64,000 bases of DNA from Onthophagus taurus. Taxonomy: Eukaryota; Arthropoda; Insecta; Coleoptera; Scarabaeidae. The notes beneath the pieces were generated by a model. The model searched no databases. It worked only from the letters and a program-made list of their open reading frames with translations, and was not told where the DNA came from. Shown piece by piece: positions 23,001 to 35,737 of the stretch. Both the position numbers and the translations under genes were made by a program. The number at the start of each line of letters is the position of its first letter. Position 1 is the stretch's first letter. The stretch lies in NCBI RefSeq assembly GCF_036711975.1, contig NC_091967.1:8804001-8868000 (forward strand), in the 5' to 3' direction.

Positions 23001-24143
23001 GTATTTACCATGATTATGATCTGGATATGGATGAGGTTGAGGATGTGGATGTAGATTAGGTTGAGGATATGGATTAGGATGTTGATAAGGTTGAGGATGT
23101 TGATAAGGTTGAGGATGTGGATAAGGTTGAGGAGGTGGATAAGGTTGAGGATGTGGATAAGGTTGAGCATGTGGATAAGGTTGAGAAAATTGATGATGTT
23201 GAGGATGAGAATAATATTCAGGATTAGGATGAGAATGGTGATGTTGATCATGTCCACAAGCAAGATCGTGATGCCCAACATTTTCTGTAGTTTCTTTTTG
23301 GCCAGGTGCTTTACAACACACAGGAGAATTTGAAAGCAGTCCTATTGTAGATATTATCGGTTGTCCTGACTTGGATTTCTTAACTAATTTCGTGTATTTT
23401 CTAGTCATTTTTTCCGCAGCCTTTTTCTCGGCTTTTTCTTCGCTGGTCATGCAACAGGGTTTTTTATGTAAATAGCTGGGTTCGTCTTCTTGTTCACCAC
23501 AACTTCTCATGGTGGCTTTTTTAGCGCGATCATCGTGCGATAAACAACAATCAGGTTTGTTTAATCGTAACATTTCACGAATTCTCCATTCTCTATCTTC
23601 AACAGATAAACAACATTCTTTTTTGCATAACAATTCCATGTCTCTTTTCAATTTTACCAATTCACTCTGATCTTTACAACAGTCTGCAAGACAGCAATCA
23701 TTTTTCATATCACCTTTCTTCTTCTTCTTCTTCTTTCCTTTTTTCTTTTTCTCTTTTTTAGTCTTTTTAGTTTTTCTCTCATCTGAGCTTCGGCAACATT
23801 CTGGAACTTTGGTTTTAGCAGAGAAAGCCCAAATACTTTTGAAAAGTACATTATTTTCATTCGTTTTTGCTTGTCTTAAATAATTCAACCCATCACTACT
23901 ATCAGATTTAACTGATCCAACAAGATCTTTATCACTTCTTATAAGATCAGATTCGTTTAATAATCCGCATAAATCGATTGCCGTTTGAAGTCTTGATAAC
24001 ATGAACTGATTTTTATTGCTTTTAATTTCTTTGTTACTGAATAAAACTTTATCTTTAGGTATTAAATGTAACGGTAATAACTCAAAGTCTGGTTCTTTAA
24101 AATTTGGGTTAGCAACCAATTTTAACCCGGTATGTTGAGGCAT
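17045..24143 (-). CDS. Very large CCL-motif repeat protein, uncharacterised
   Basis: I do not recognise this protein. Coding exons 17381-24143 (one uninterrupted 6.8 kb exon), 17286-17327 and 17045-17232 give 2330 residues. It has more than 20 Cys-Cys pairs, mostly as CCL before an acidic helix start (PDCCLSKEE, PECCLTQEE, PYCCLKP). A block at residues about 390-640 is duplicated at about 730-1000: QEPTH, CQxHGQY, PECCLT, LHGxxGCTDP, CC.MLDDEHYPYPVKKKKEK, PYCCLKP, PDCCLTPEEL, CCLSKEE, then a basic coiled coil ending AKWRAKMEKK. Shorter copies lie at about 1180-1310 and 1380-1460. Other parts: a PYPHPQ-rich segment (about 305-380), an acidic Ile/Val-rich region (about 1480-1610), two KHQYxCxDKDG units (about 1620-1700), a 25-residue tandem repeat (about 1830-2050) and a Cys-rich tail. 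There is no signal peptide or membrane segment. A structural, disulfide- or zinc-linked role is only a guess. Its start is 556 bp from that of nardilysin, divergently. Confidence 0.85.
18000..18640 (-). repeat. 75 bp coding tandem repeat, about 8 units
   Basis: In-frame 75 bp units encode HPTENIAHPPQT followed by EHPATTEIIIHKD. Six copies carry EHPATT and two carry EHPTTT, with mostly single-codon differences (I/V), so the array expanded recently. It lies inside the large CCL gene. Because the unit length is a multiple of three, the opposite strand is also open (17916-18602), but that frame is an artefact. Confidence 0.95.
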
Positions 24144-24699
24144 TTTCGAAATTTAAATATATCCCGCGCAATTTTATACGAAAATCTATAAATTTTGATC
24201 TATAATAAGCTTGTCAAATGATTTGGCAGATTAACAAAATGTCAAAAAAAAATTTAAACTTTTTTATTAGAACGAAAGAACCACATTTTTAGAATCCAAT
24301 TCGCGCAAAAATAGCAAATTGGGCTAAATCTCTTCTTCTATTTTTATATTTATTATAATTAATTATAATAATAATAATAATTATAACAATTTGACAAATG
24401 TCAAAATCCTGCATATTGATTACCAACATTTAAAAAATTAATTTTTTTTAATTTGAAAATACTAATCTAATTCATATTAATAATGTTTAAAATGTGATTA
24501 AAATGATTTAAAAATCTTATTCTAATGCTTTTTTATAGCGTACATCTAAAGTATCAATTCACATCAAAAAAAATTTGAGGTTAGGTTTTTGACAATTTCA
24601 AAAAGTATTAAAAAAACGTGAGTCCGTGCGATGTGTAAACGTTGTAAACATGTGTAGCGTTAAATTAATACGATAATAAACCATAAAGCACATTCATGC
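24144..24699. promoter_or_regulatory. Divergent promoter of the CCL gene and nardilysin
   Basis: These 556 bp separate two divergent start codons. They contain a palindromic TTTGACAAATGTCAAA at about 24390-24405, another TGTCAAA-type site near 24240, a TAA microsatellite near 24367-24383 and TTTGAGGTTAGGTTTTT at about 24574-24590. The last element also lies upstream of aprataxin. No TATA box was obvious. Confidence 0.6.
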
Positions 24700-27600
24700 A
24701 TGTCGCTAGGTAGATTAGGGTTAAACGTCTTAAAGAAATTGTCCCAAAATTCCACGAGAAACACCATCACCTCGTTTCGGTTATTTAGCAAAGACACGAT
24801 GACGAAGAAAAGAGCAAGTAAAGTTAATTCGGGCTCTCGAATTTCAACGGCTTCCGCTAAGTCTGTACAATTGAAAAATTATATCACATTGAATACTCCG
24901 ATTAAAAGCGCGAGTGATAATAAATCGTACAGGGTAATTAGGTTAGAAAATGGTTTAACAGCTTGTTTAATTTCTGATTTAACGGAAGATGTGGATTTAA
25001 ATAAAAAAGCTGAAAGCGATTCAGAGTCGGAATATGAAACAGATTCGGAAGGTGACGACGATGCAGGGCCAATATCTGATTTAGAAGCAAGCGAAAGTGA
25101 ACATGAAGGACCGAAAATGAAGAAAGTTTCTAATGTTGAGCAAAAAATGGCTGCAGCGGCTTTATCAATAAACGTGGGTAGTTTTAGTGATCCGTTAGAG
25201 GTTCCTGGTTTGGCACACTTTTTAGAACACATGGTGTTTATGGGGAGTAAAAAATATCCTAGGGAGAACGAATTTGATTCCTTCATCAAGGTTTTTAGAT
25301 TTTCTTATGTTGTATTATGTTTTATTTAAAGTTAATTATTTTTTAGAAAAGAGGTGGTTCTGATAATGCTTCAACTGATTGCGAATTGACAACATTTCAT
25401 TTTGAAACAATGGATAAACATTTATTTAATGGCCTTGATCGTTTTGCCCAATTCTTTATTGATCCATTAATGCATAAGGAATCAATGACACGTGAAAGAG
25501 AGGCCATTGAATCTGGTAATAAAACAATTATTTATTTTTAAACAAAACTAAACCAATTTTAATATTTGTATCCATCTTGCAAGTTAATTAAGTATTAATA
25601 AAACCACAAAAACTTCTTCTTTGCTATTTATTAATATATATGGGACTAGTTTCGGGCTAAATACTCATCTTCAAATCCCAAAATCTATACACAACATAGA
25701 AAACATTATACAAAAACCCAATTAATATGATCATTGCTTATTTACTATCAAAAAGGAACTAATGGTAAAACTATCTTGGTTAAATTCTAGTAAAATTTTA
25801 ATAAAATAGCAAAAAGAATAGCAAAAAAAGAAGTTTTTGTCGTTTTATTAATAAACTAACTTTGTTTTAAGAATTCCAAATCGCTCTGCCGTCCGATAAT
25901 TTTCGCAAGGAACAACTTTTAATGAGTCTTTTTAACCCGGAAGTACCAATTTGTACTTTTTCTTGGGGAAATTTAAAAACACTGAAAGACAATATTAACG
26001 ATGATGATCTTTATCTGAGATTACACGAGTTCCGGAAACGACATTATTCCGCTCATCGGATGACTTTAGCCATACAAGGCCGATTTTCGTTGGATACTTT
26101 ACAATCGTTTGTCTTAAATTGCTTTTCAAATGTACAAACGAATAATGAACCCCCCATTGATTTTACGGTGTATCAGAATAAGATATTTAATACACCAAAT
26201 TTTAAGCAAATTTATTATGTTGAACCTGTTAAAGATATTACTCAGGTATTAATATCAAGAAATTATTAAAATTAAAATTGATTAAGTCATTTTTTAGCTT
26301 GATATTGTGTGGGTTTTACCACCTCAATTCCATTTGTATAAATGTAAACCACAACAATACTTGTCTTGGTTGTTGGGACATGAAGGAAAAGGAAGTTTAT
26401 TATCGTATCTAAAAAAAAAGTAAGTTTGGTATGCTGGAAATATTCTAATTTGTGAAAATTTTATCTTTTAACACGTTCGCTACCTGGGCTAAATCTCGAT
26501 TCTAGCTGGACAAAATTATTTTATGGGCTTAACAAGTTAAACTTTTTAGTTCTCAGAAGAGAATTTTTAGGTTTTTCACATATTTCTAGGAAATAAAATG
26601 AAAAAATAAAATAGATGCTAATTTATTTTCTAGTATGCTGAAGAATTATTTTTACAAAAATTTAAAATCAGAATCATTTTCCGGTTCTTCTACTGGGACT
26701 TTCTAGAACGTTCTAAGGCCTTTAATAACAGGATGCGATGATATTAAAAGCATGAGAACTAAGTCTTGTGCATGGCTCTTCATGTGGGGGTGAATTCTTT
26801 CACAGCACTTAGGCCCCAGTGGGAACTTTGTATATCCCCACAATTTACAGTTCATTGAGGGGTTAGAAAACCAGCCCAAGGTTTTAATGAACGTTGATAT
26901 AGAACAGAAGATTCTTTATATCCGAAATTTGAGGCCATAGCACGCCTAAAGTGGATTCCCTTAAGTACACGAGGTTGGGACAGTTACAAACAATATGACT
27001 TACCGTCTCATCTTCCATTTCACACTCTCTGCAGAGGAATGTATTCGCTAGGTTCATGCAGAATATGTGCTTACATAACCTGCAGTGTCTGGTCAGGAAG
27101 TGGGTGAGGCGCCTCAAGTCACATTTTAATTTTTCCAGGAACTGTGTAGATCTCTTCCTGTCAGGGTAGAGCAGAGTTTTCTTTGGAAACACACCTACTG
27201 CTTCATGTCCTTACTCCTTGCTTCCTGTGTCTCCTCTGAATGTTTCTGCCCTCTTGGAAGAAGTGCATGTTTGATGGCCAACGAGTCATGTAAAAGGATT
27301 TTATGTATCCTGTACCTATGATGGATATACTAGACCAACCACAGACCAACAACCAGAATTCCATCATCTGGAGACATTTCCCTGCACACAGAAAGACAAA
27401 TCCGCGATGAAGAGGTGCTGCCAGTGTAGCAGAAGTGGAGTTTACAAGAAATCAGATACAACTGCCCGTTATGCCCAGAAAACCCTGGTTTATGCGTATA
27501 TCCATGCTTCAGAATCTGGAACACTGCACAATAATTATGTTTTGTAATATTTTCGGGTATCCGTAGTATTCATTTTGGTTTCTATTGTACATTACGTTGT

Positions 27601-30600
27601 ATTTAGAAAAAAAGTGACTTTGAAGAAATTCAGGTGTGTTCAGTTGACTGGACGTTGGCTCAGTACTTAGCAATTCAAAGTCCAGTAAAATGCACTAGGT
27701 CTTTTTTTACAAAAATTTTGCAAAAATGTCATATATAATAAATCAACATGTAACTAACACAAACCTGAATCTCGAAATCAAAGAAACTACGAATAGTACA
27801 CGGGAAAAAACTGCTGCAGAACGCGCGGTAGCGAACGTGTTAATCTCTACGCCAACAAACTTTTGGTTAAATTCCGTTTAATTTATGTTGTAGGTTATGG
27901 GGTTTAGCAGTTTATTGTGGCAATGACGATTCCGGTTCAAACAGTAATTCAATTTACTATTTATTCACAATGAACATTGTGTTAACTAAAGAAGGTTTAA
28001 ATGCTATAGATAAAGTAGTTACACTTACTTTTATTAGTAACGATTTATTTAAAAAAAATTTTTTAGGTCATAGAAGCGATTTATTCCTACATAAAAATGT
28101 TAGTTGTGTTAGGTCCACAAAAACGAATCTACGATGAAATAAAATTAGTTGAAGAGGTGTCATTTAAATTTAGAGAAGAAGAAGTTCCTGCTGACTACGT
28201 CGAATCGTTGGTGGAAAATATGCATTATTATCCTCCTGAGCATTATATTGCGGGTCCCGAACTTTATTTTGAATATGACCCCAAAGCGATTCAAGACACA
28301 TTAACTTATTTAAATGTTAATAATATGAATGTGATGGTTTCAACGCCCGTTTTACCTGTAGGAATAGATTATGATCATTTGGAGCCATGGTTTGAAACAA
28401 ACTACGCAATTCAAAATATTCCTGATGAGTGGAAATCAAGATGGGCGAATGTAGAAGTTTTTAAAGAGATGCATTTACCAGATCTAAATCAATTTTTAAC
28501 CAATGATTTCTCACTTTTACCAACACTGGAACCAAAAATGGCGTTTCCACAGAAGATTATTGATGATGTGGGAATGGAAATTTGGTATAAAAAGGATGAT
28601 AAATTCAATTTTCCCGTTGCTAGATATTGTTATACTTTGTTGAATCCTATTATAGTTGAAAGTCCATTAGGGTAAATTATAAATTAAAATAATAAAAAAA
28701 AGTTATTTAGATTTTTTTGTTTTTAGAGCTAGTTTAACAGATATTTTTGTAACATTACTTGGAATTCAATTAGCTGAAGAAGTTTATCCCGCAATATCGG
28801 CAGAATTAGATTATTCAATAACAGTTGGAGATACAGGGATAATGCTTCGATTTTATGGTTATAACGAAAAATTACCTGTGAGTTCACCCCAAACTTAATT
28901 TATTTATTAATTTATTTTGAACTAATTTTAGACTTTAGGTGTATTGATTGCAAAATATTTAAAAAACGTCCATGAAAACTTAACCCCGGAATTAGTGGCC
29001 GCGGTAAAAGAAAAACAACTAAAATATTACCACAACAGATTCCTAAAACCAAACAACCTCGCTAAAGATTTACGTTTAAGTGTTTTGTGTAATGGACATT
29101 GGACTTCGATTGAGAAACACACTGCTTTACTTGATGCTACCTTTGAAATGGTACAATCTTTTTCAAAGGATTTAGTTTGTTGCTTACACATTCAAGGTTT
29201 AATTCAAGGAAATGTTAGCGAAAAAGTCGCTAGAGATACAACTATGGATATTGTTAACGTTTTACAATTTAAAATGTTGCCAATAAATAATATTCGTAAA
29301 GTAAGTTGGATATGTTAGGGCCGGTTTTACAATATACCGAGAAATCTACCTGATAACTATCCGGCCGATAAACTTATCGGGAGGATAAAGATATTCGCTG
29401 TCGGTTGGTAGCACTTTTTCCCCATATCTAGTAATTTGTGCCGTAGGTTGGTAACGCTAACGTTTTTTTTTTGAAATTTGAATCATTTTGACAATAATAA
29501 CAATTGTTTAACAATTCCATTATGAAAATTAAATTTTACATGTCTTTCTGACGTTATGTAGCGTCACTTTTTATAACTAGTGATGTAATGAATTCCATTA
29601 CCTAACTACAAATTGATAGTCAAGTTTTGAACAAAAATTGCTTTTTCAATGGAATTAGATAACATTTTGTACTTAACACGTTATTAAACGGCTCATTTTG
29701 TTTGACGAACGTAATATTTGCCAAAACGAGCCAGCGAGTTTTCCAAATTATCGTGTTAAGTACAAAATTTTATCTAATTCATTACAGGTAATGGAATTCA
29801 TTACATCACTAATAGTATATTAAAAAACTAGTTTCGTAAGACACGCTTGAAACGCACGAATTCAAGTTTAAAAACGAGTGGCAAAGCCACGAGAGTGCTT
29901 TAAGTTTTATGAAACGTTTTTAACAAAAATAAAATAAATTTTGACTATGTAGGGAAATAGGTATGTAGCAGTTGGTAACGCCGTAACACTTCAAAATAGA
30001 AATTTGAATTGACAATTAGAAATTGTCCGAACACAAAATGTATTCACCTAAAAAAATGTTTTATGTACACCTCCCGAAATAAGAGAAATTGCTCAGAGTT
30101 CTATTAAAACTCTACTTCCAGAGAAGAAAAATAAAAATAAATAAATTCCAATTCAAATTGTCACATTGACAACTAGAAAAATTAATGATGTCACAAAACT
30201 TGAACTGGTTCCATAAAATGTTACTAAAATCTCACTACAGCATCGGATGCTGTAAGGAGTCTCATTACAGCACCCGTTTGAGTACTGTAATAGCTTTCAT
30301 TACCGTCGCGAATTACAAAATAGTATATTATTATATGAGCATATAATATATGATATGTGTGCATTTTTCAAAAAACCCTAATTATCTCCCAAACTATTAA
30401 TGTTAGGTATAGAACATATGGGATATAAAAGATGTAGAATGAGACACCGAAGATGACTAAGTAATAAAATATGGGATGTGCCATTTAAAAAAATGAAGTT
30501 ATGGTACTTCCAAGTTTCCAAAAGTTAACGTAAAGTGACCAAACGTTCTAGATAGCTGTTCACGGCACCAAAACATACTCCATCATGTTGCTTAAGCATG

Positions 30601-31878
30601 TTCTGAATCCTAAATTGATATCCCAAAAATCGAGTGTTCTCTGATTTTTTGAACAAATGTCTGCTGGAGCAGATTTTTCTAGAAAAATTCGAATAGCTCG
30701 AGAACGCCCGAATCAAATTACATAAAGTAAAGTTATTCATAAACCTTGAAAGCAGGCAAATCCAAATATGTAAAAATATACAGGTGTTCCATTTAAAAAA
30801 AATAAAGTAGGTGGCGACTTTCGGTATAACCGGAAGTGCTAGAAATCTGAAAATATTTTAGTCGAAGAGAACGCAATTGATAATACTTATGTCTGAATTT
30901 TCAAATTTTTATTTTTGCCAGAACCTGAGAAACGTCTAATGACCGGTCTCGCTGAGATACCCTGTCATCAACAAACCAACATATCGGCCAGATAACGTTG
31001 TCGAGAAGTTTATTAGTATATTATACAACCGGTCCTTAATTATATTAAAAAAAGATAAAATGAAAACTTTCTTTTTATTCTAGATGATTGTAAATAAAAT
31101 CCCAATCTCATCAGAACATGCAATTCGTACAATGTCGTTTAATCAAAACGATTCAAATTCAATAATAACGAATTATTATCAATGCGATTCTTCGGAATTA
31201 AAAGATTTTGTTTTAATCGAATTGATTTTGATGATGGCGGAAGAACGTGCTTTCGATAAATTACGCACGAAGGAACAATTAGGTTATAATGTTTACACAA
31301 CCGTTCGAGATACATTTGGTATCTTAGGATTTTCAATAACTGTTAATGCTCAAGCAACTAAAAATACCACCGATTACATCGATAAACGTATCGAAGCTTT
31401 TATGGATTATATGAATAAATCAATAAAAAAAATGCCCGATAACAAAATGAATCAAGTTAAGCGAGATTTAATTAAATTAAAACGAATGGCGGATACTGAA
31501 TTGGAAGAGGAGGCTGAAAGAAATTGGAGTGAGATTTGGTCGAGGGAGTATTTGTTTGATCGAGAAGAACGTGAGGCAAAAATTATTGAGGAATTAAAAA
31601 ATTCGGAGATTCGTAAATTTTTTGAGGATCATACCACAGTTGGGAGTAAAAGGTTTTTGAGGAAACTTAGTGTTCAAGTTGTTGGACATAAAGAGAAAGA
31701 TGATAGGGGAAGATCGAAACGTTCAACTTCTCCAGGTGATCCCACTCCGGGTGAAGAGAAAAAATTTTCTATTAATTTATTGGGACCGATTGGTAATGAA
31801 GAAACGCCTGAGGAGTATTTTATTAGGGATGTTTTAGAGTATCGACAAAGGTGTGAACCTCTTGTAGGAAAATATTAA
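24700..31878 (+). CDS. NRDC: Nardilysin (M16 metalloendopeptidase)
   Basis: Nardilysin is a zinc peptidase of the insulysin family that cleaves before Arg in dibasic sites and promotes ectodomain shedding. Nine coding exons: 24700-25290, 25347-25515, 25872-26245, 26298-26419, 27894-28014, 28067-28671, 28727-28877, 28932-29300 and 31084-31878, giving 1098 residues (human about 1150). The inverted zinc motif HFLEH is at 173-177, and the third ligand is Glu254, 77 residues later as in insulysin, its codon split across the exon 2/3 border. SDNASTDCE follows the motif. The acidic block before it (about residues 97-137, rich in Asp, Glu and Ser) is the hallmark that separates nardilysin from insulin-degrading enzyme. 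The last exon encodes the C-terminal M16 half (AEERAFDKLRTKEQLGYNV). The first 33 residues are basic and hydroxylated and could target mitochondria; a second Met stands at position 34. Introns 3, 4 and 8 are filled with transposon remains. Confidence 0.97.
25593..25853 (-). mobile_element. Foldback element with hammerhead-like core (copy B)
   Basis: Arms at 25593-25630 and about 25816-25853 are inverted copies (sharing AAGAAGTTTTTG and GTTTTATTAATA) with a few mismatches. On the minus strand next to the left arm, 25644-25674 reads TTGAAGA, a damaged stem II, GAAACTAGTC. This is the same layout as copy A at 7566-7871. The first core base is T instead of C, so this copy is probably inactive. 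It lies in nardilysin intron 3. Confidence 0.55.
26884..27230 (-). mobile_element. Non-LTR retrotransposon C-terminal remnant
   Basis: The minus frame 26884-27192 contains LTRHCRLCKHIFCMNLA followed by CRECEMEDETVSHIVCNCP, the Cys/His knuckle that ends Jockey/R1-type ORF2 proteins. No RT or endonuclease part is present nearby. It lies in nardilysin intron 4 (26420-27893); the rest of that intron shows nothing recognisable. Confidence 0.75.
29316..31038. mobile_element. Large MITE, Harbinger-like ends, in nardilysin intron 8
   Basis: The left end TTAGGGCCGGTTTTACAATA (29316 onward) and the right end TATACAACCGGTCCTTAA (to about 31039) are inverted copies with a few mismatches and are flanked by TTA. 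TTA duplication fits PIF/Harbinger elements. Sub-terminal CGGCCGATAAACTTATC and ATATCGGCCAGATAACG also mirror one another. Inside are a nested foldback (29578-29811), a stretch near 30075-30145 reading PPEIREIAQSSIKTLLPEKK, and two diverged copies of a GTTCCATTTAAAA repeat (about 30483 and 30785). It is non-autonomous. Confidence 0.6.
29578..29811. repeat. Nested foldback MITE with 25 bp perfect ends
   Basis: 29578-29602 (starting TAGTGATGTAATGAATTCCA) and 29787-29811 are exact inverted copies. A second inverted pair inside (29653-29680 and 29752-29779, with AAGTACAAAA and TTTTGTACTT) lets nearly the whole 234 bp fold. It has no coding capacity. Confidence 0.85.
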
Positions 31879-33330
31879 CAACCCAAATAAATTTTTAAGT
31901 TTATAATTTATTTATGTTTGTCACTTTTTTTATGGGCAAAAGACTACTTTATTAAAAAATTCCGTAAAAAGCATTGCTTATTTATTTGGACATTTCATCA
32001 CCATAAAAGAGAAGAGGAGAATAAAATTGATTTTGGTAAAAAATAAAAATTATATTTAATGTAAATTATACAAAAAAAAATAATAAAAAACAACTTCTAT
32101 CTATAATATATACTAATGATTGTTCTAGAAATATACTATATAATATTTATAAATTAAACATATAAAATTACAAAATAAAGTTAATAAAATTGTGCATATT
32201 CCGCTAAAAAGGGGATCTTAGTTTACGATATAAATACAACTAATAATAATAATAGCAGATTTCTCAATTTCGCAATTATTAGATTCTTTACTTAAAAATA
32301 ATGGAAATACTTGACTAGGTTCTAGTCAGTTGATATATTTAAATTATGTACATTTCATAACATATCTCAGTGTACATATTTGGTAACTTTTTTATACTGA
32401 AAATTACATGCGATACGTACAGTTTCAAGTGTATACCACCATCATAAAAATATATCTAAAAAAAATCACATCACTAAGGTAAAAATGGCAAATTTACTGC
32501 AGAATAGTTACGTAAATAAAATTAATTTCTTTGCCATTTCATCACAATTAATTTAACGATCTCGTTAACTTTAAAAGATTTCACAATGTTTTTTTTAAAT
32601 ATAATCTATTCAACGGTGTGATGACGTTAATTAATGACAAAGAAATCAACAATATATTTAATGCACTTTTAACAAATTTTCTTAATATTTAATAAGTTAA
32701 ATAAAATATCGAACTTTATTTTGCTACTTTTTCGATTTAAGGCATGTAGCTGAAGGAATGTTAATCATCTTAAGTATTAATGGACATGTTTTAAGTTTAT
32801 TGATTTTAAGTTAACATATCCTAAAAAATCAAATCACATGTAACTTACATAACAAAGTATCTATGAAATATACAAACTGTACATCATTCTGCTTGATTAA
32901 GTGGTACATAACACCACAAGATTCTACTTATTAAGGCCTCGTGTAAGCCACTTTTTTTTTGATTTTTAAATAACTCGCAAAAGGCACTATTTTATTTTGT
33001 CACACTTTTAAACACTAAATCATTTTTTAATTTAAAATACGTCTATTTTGATTGTTAGGAAACGTTTGTATTCTTGCAATTTAATTTAAAGATATGTAAA
33101 ATTGTGTTTATTATATTCCTAACGTGTTTGAGATCCTTTTGGGCACTCTTCTATATACAATACTCAAACTGCAATGGTAAATATTAAATTGTTTTAATAC
33201 TTTCATCACCATAGCAGTTTAATTAAATAGTTGTAGTACTGGTAAGGTAATATGGCCTATACAGAATAATATAAACTATAGAGTAGAGAAAAGCGTGAAA
33301 AAAAGTGAACTAATAACGTTTATTTAGTCA
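31879..33330. other. Convergent 3' region of nardilysin and dar1
   Basis: AT-rich and without coding frames. It should contain both 3' UTRs. An AATAAA lies at 31886-31891, just after the nardilysin stop. The long stretch near dar1 fits a long 3' UTR, common for such regulators. No repeat was recognised. Confidence 0.5.

Positions 33331-35737
<2,407 letters not shown>

Noticed and set aside
24700-31878. Calling the M16 peptidase insulin-degrading enzyme
   Set aside because: The acidic block before HFLEH and the SDNASTDCE stretch are nardilysin features; insulysin lacks the acidic block.
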